Source: Paenibacillus sp. SC116 (GTDB taxonomy: Bacteria; Bacillota; Bacilli; Paenibacillales; Paenibacillaceae). From it: a DNA stretch of 64,000 bases. Shown in pieces: positions 63,293 to 64,000 of the stretch. The translations under genes and the position numbers were made by a program. The notes beneath the pieces were generated by a model, which worked only from the letters and a program-made list of their open reading frames with translations, searched no databases and was not told where the DNA came from. The first letter of the stretch is position 1. Each line of letters opens with the position of its first letter. Where the stretch lies: positions 1,636,856-1,700,855 of the forward strand of contig NZ_JANIOF010000001.1 in assembly GCF_024733555.1 (NCBI RefSeq), read 5' to 3'.

Positions 63293-63652
63293 TTACGTTC
63301 TCGTAATTTTCGAAGCAGAGAAGCCTAAAATATTTTGCAAGCCAAGCAGCACTTCACTAACAGCCGCTTCTACCGAAGATACATCGCCTGTAATAACAAG
63401 CGAGCCGCTGAAGCGATCGACAAAGCCGATTTGCACGCCAGCTGCCTTCGTCGCGATATCCGCTGCGATAATGGAGGCTTCACTTGGTGTAATGGTCATA
63501 ATCCCAATGGCATCATGTGTATCGGTTCCTAACCCCAGCTTCTTATAAATATCAGCATTTGGGTTAGCGATAATATGTGCCAGCGTAACCTGTTTACCAG
63601 GAACGTATTCCTGTATGACGCGTTGTTTTTCGTTGTGTTGATCCATACTCAT
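63293..63652 (-). CDS. eutS: EutS bent hexameric shell protein
   Basis: A 119-residue BMC protein with permuted fold that can bend the shell. [32 protein letters not shown] and [51 protein letters not shown] are characteristic. Start at ATG 63652 with AGGA upstream; ATG 63646 is an alternative. First gene after the promoter and ANTAR leader. Confidence 0.96.
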   Translation of the reverse strand: MSMDQHNEKQRVIQEYVPGKQVTLAHIIANPNADIYKKLGLGTDTHDAIGIMTITPSEASIIAADIATKAAGVQIGFVDRFSGSLVITGDVSSVEAAVSEVLLGLQNILGFSASKITRT

Positions 63653-63690
63653 CTCATCCTATCTCTTATTCAGAAACACGATTTAGCTGT

Positions 63691-63777
63691 AAAAAAACAT
63701 AAAGACCCCTTAAAAGTCCACATGGAAAATTTAAGAAGCCTCATCGCTTGTATTTGTATGCAACACGCCGTTGTGTT
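63691..63777 (-). promoter_or_regulatory. ANTAR antitermination leader of eutS
   Basis: In the minus direction, hairpin 1 is AACAC-AACGGC-GTGTT (63777-63762) with A1 and G4 in the hexaloop. Twelve bases on, AAGC-GATGAG-GCTT (63749-63736) forms a second hexaloop, with G4 but G at position 1. Its 3' arm overlaps the terminator arm AGGCTTCTTAAA (63741-63730), which pairs with TTTAAGGGGTCT (63714-63703) using G-U pairs. A run of seven U's (63697-63691) follows. Confidence 0.8.
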
Positions 63778-63783
63778 ACTTTC

Positions 63784-63813
63784 ACTATATTTTAAATGTG
63801 TAAACGTTGTCAA
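63784..63813 (-). promoter_or_regulatory. eutS promoter
   Basis: TTGACA (63813-63808) and TATAGT (63789-63784) with an 18-base spacer on the minus strand. The start of transcription would lie near 63777, at or just inside the first ANTAR hairpin. Confidence 0.75.
63799..63812. promoter_or_regulatory. cre site (CcpA binding) over the eutS promoter
   Basis: TGTAAACGTTGTCA matches the Firmicute consensus TGWAANCGNTNWCA at every position. It overlaps the -35 of the eutS promoter, so CcpA binding would repress. Confidence 0.8.
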
Positions 63814-63842
63814 CCGCATAACGCACGAAATGCGATTTCATT

Positions 63843-64000
63843 TTAAGATTGATACATTTTGTTCAAAATTTGAACAATTTCCTCCAGTTTAGGTACACGT
63901 GGATTGGTAGCTGTACAACCATCCTGCAAAGCACCTTCTGCAATAGCTTGGCTATGTTCTTTCAACGCAGCCTTGTCCACGCCGCAATCACGCAAGGATA
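63843..64000 (-). CDS. eutG: Iron-containing alcohol dehydrogenase EutG, C-terminal fragment
   Basis: The window edge cuts this gene; only the last 51 residues and stop are present. The end reads DCGVDKAALKEHSQAIAEGA and QDGCTATNPRVPKLEEIVQIL, the typical C-terminus of the Fe-alcohol dehydrogenase family (EutG, AdhE-like). In eut operons it reduces acetaldehyde to ethanol and recycles NADH. The eutS promoter lies directly downstream of its stop, in the same direction. Confidence 0.85.
   Translation of the reverse strand, partial: SLRDCGVDKAALKEHSQAIAEGALQDGCTATNPRVPKLEEIVQILNKMYQS

Noticed and set aside
1-64000. CRISPR arrays, rRNA, tRNA or transposons
   Set aside because: No regularly spaced repeats, rRNA-like sequence, cloverleaf or transposase frames were seen.

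Overview
The window looks like chromosome of a low-to-mid GC, spore-forming Firmicute of the Paenibacillus type. The evidence is a tricistronic gerA-type spore germination operon, a B. subtilis-like hemEHY block using the coproporphyrin route, a DUF948/YtxH stress pair, strong AGGAGG ribosome binding sites and many bidirectional rho-independent terminators. No rRNA, tRNA, CRISPR, transposase or phage module was seen; one orphan holin is present.

Layout. 1-2000: 3' part of murQ and an Eis-like acetyltransferase. 2085-9004 (minus): DUF1579 protein, moeA, moaA, then cgoX-hemH-hemE. 9325-14315 (plus): gerA, gerB, gerC and an MFS exporter. 14433-28747: two tandem LeuT-fold symporters, an O-methyltransferase, an rRNA methyltransferase, an LTA-synthase-like enzyme, small proteins, a LysM/M14 peptidase, a beta-propeller protein, a GNAT enzyme, racE and the YtxH/DUF948 pair. 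28800-35200: small membrane proteins, an amidohydrolase, a cysteine-rich HTH regulator, a YutE-like protein, a methyltransferase with a very basic tail, a holin and a lipoprotein. 35447-38766: a GH4 6-phospho-glycosidase, BadF-type sugar kinase and AraC regulator. 39184-48316: DUF523, two TetR circuits with visible operators, a catE-like dioxygenase with promoter and palindrome, a cystine-type ABC transporter, an isochorismatase-like hydrolase and two unknown membrane proteins.

48680-64000 (minus) is a nearly complete ethanolamine-utilisation microcompartment operon. In transcription order it runs eutG (partial), eutS, eutP, eutV, eutW, eutA, eutB, eutC, eutL, a tailed BMC protein, eutE, eutM, eutT, pduL, a eut protein of unknown role, eutN, a PduT-like shell protein and eutH, ending in a terminator. 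EutW/EutV should sense ethanolamine and switch the operon by RNA antitermination. Two leaders with paired ANTAR-type hexaloop hairpins overlapping terminators can be read directly, upstream of eutA and of eutS. The eutS promoter also carries a perfect cre site, which implies CcpA carbon repression. EutBC, reactivated by EutA and supplied with adenosylcobalamin by EutT, makes acetaldehyde; EutE and PduL turn it into acetyl-CoA and acetyl phosphate, and EutG can reduce it to ethanol, inside a shell of EutS, EutL, EutM, EutN, the tailed BMC and the PduT-like trimer. Several cargo proteins carry amphipathic terminal helices of the encapsulation-peptide type.

The eut operon is an elaborate version of a known system. 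The less familiar material is in its architecture (tailed shell protein, PduT in a eut operon, an intercistronic 15-bp hairpin, long gaps around eutM), in operators embedded in promoters (hemE, VOC/TetR, TetR/membrane protein, catE) and in a few small unrecognised genes.
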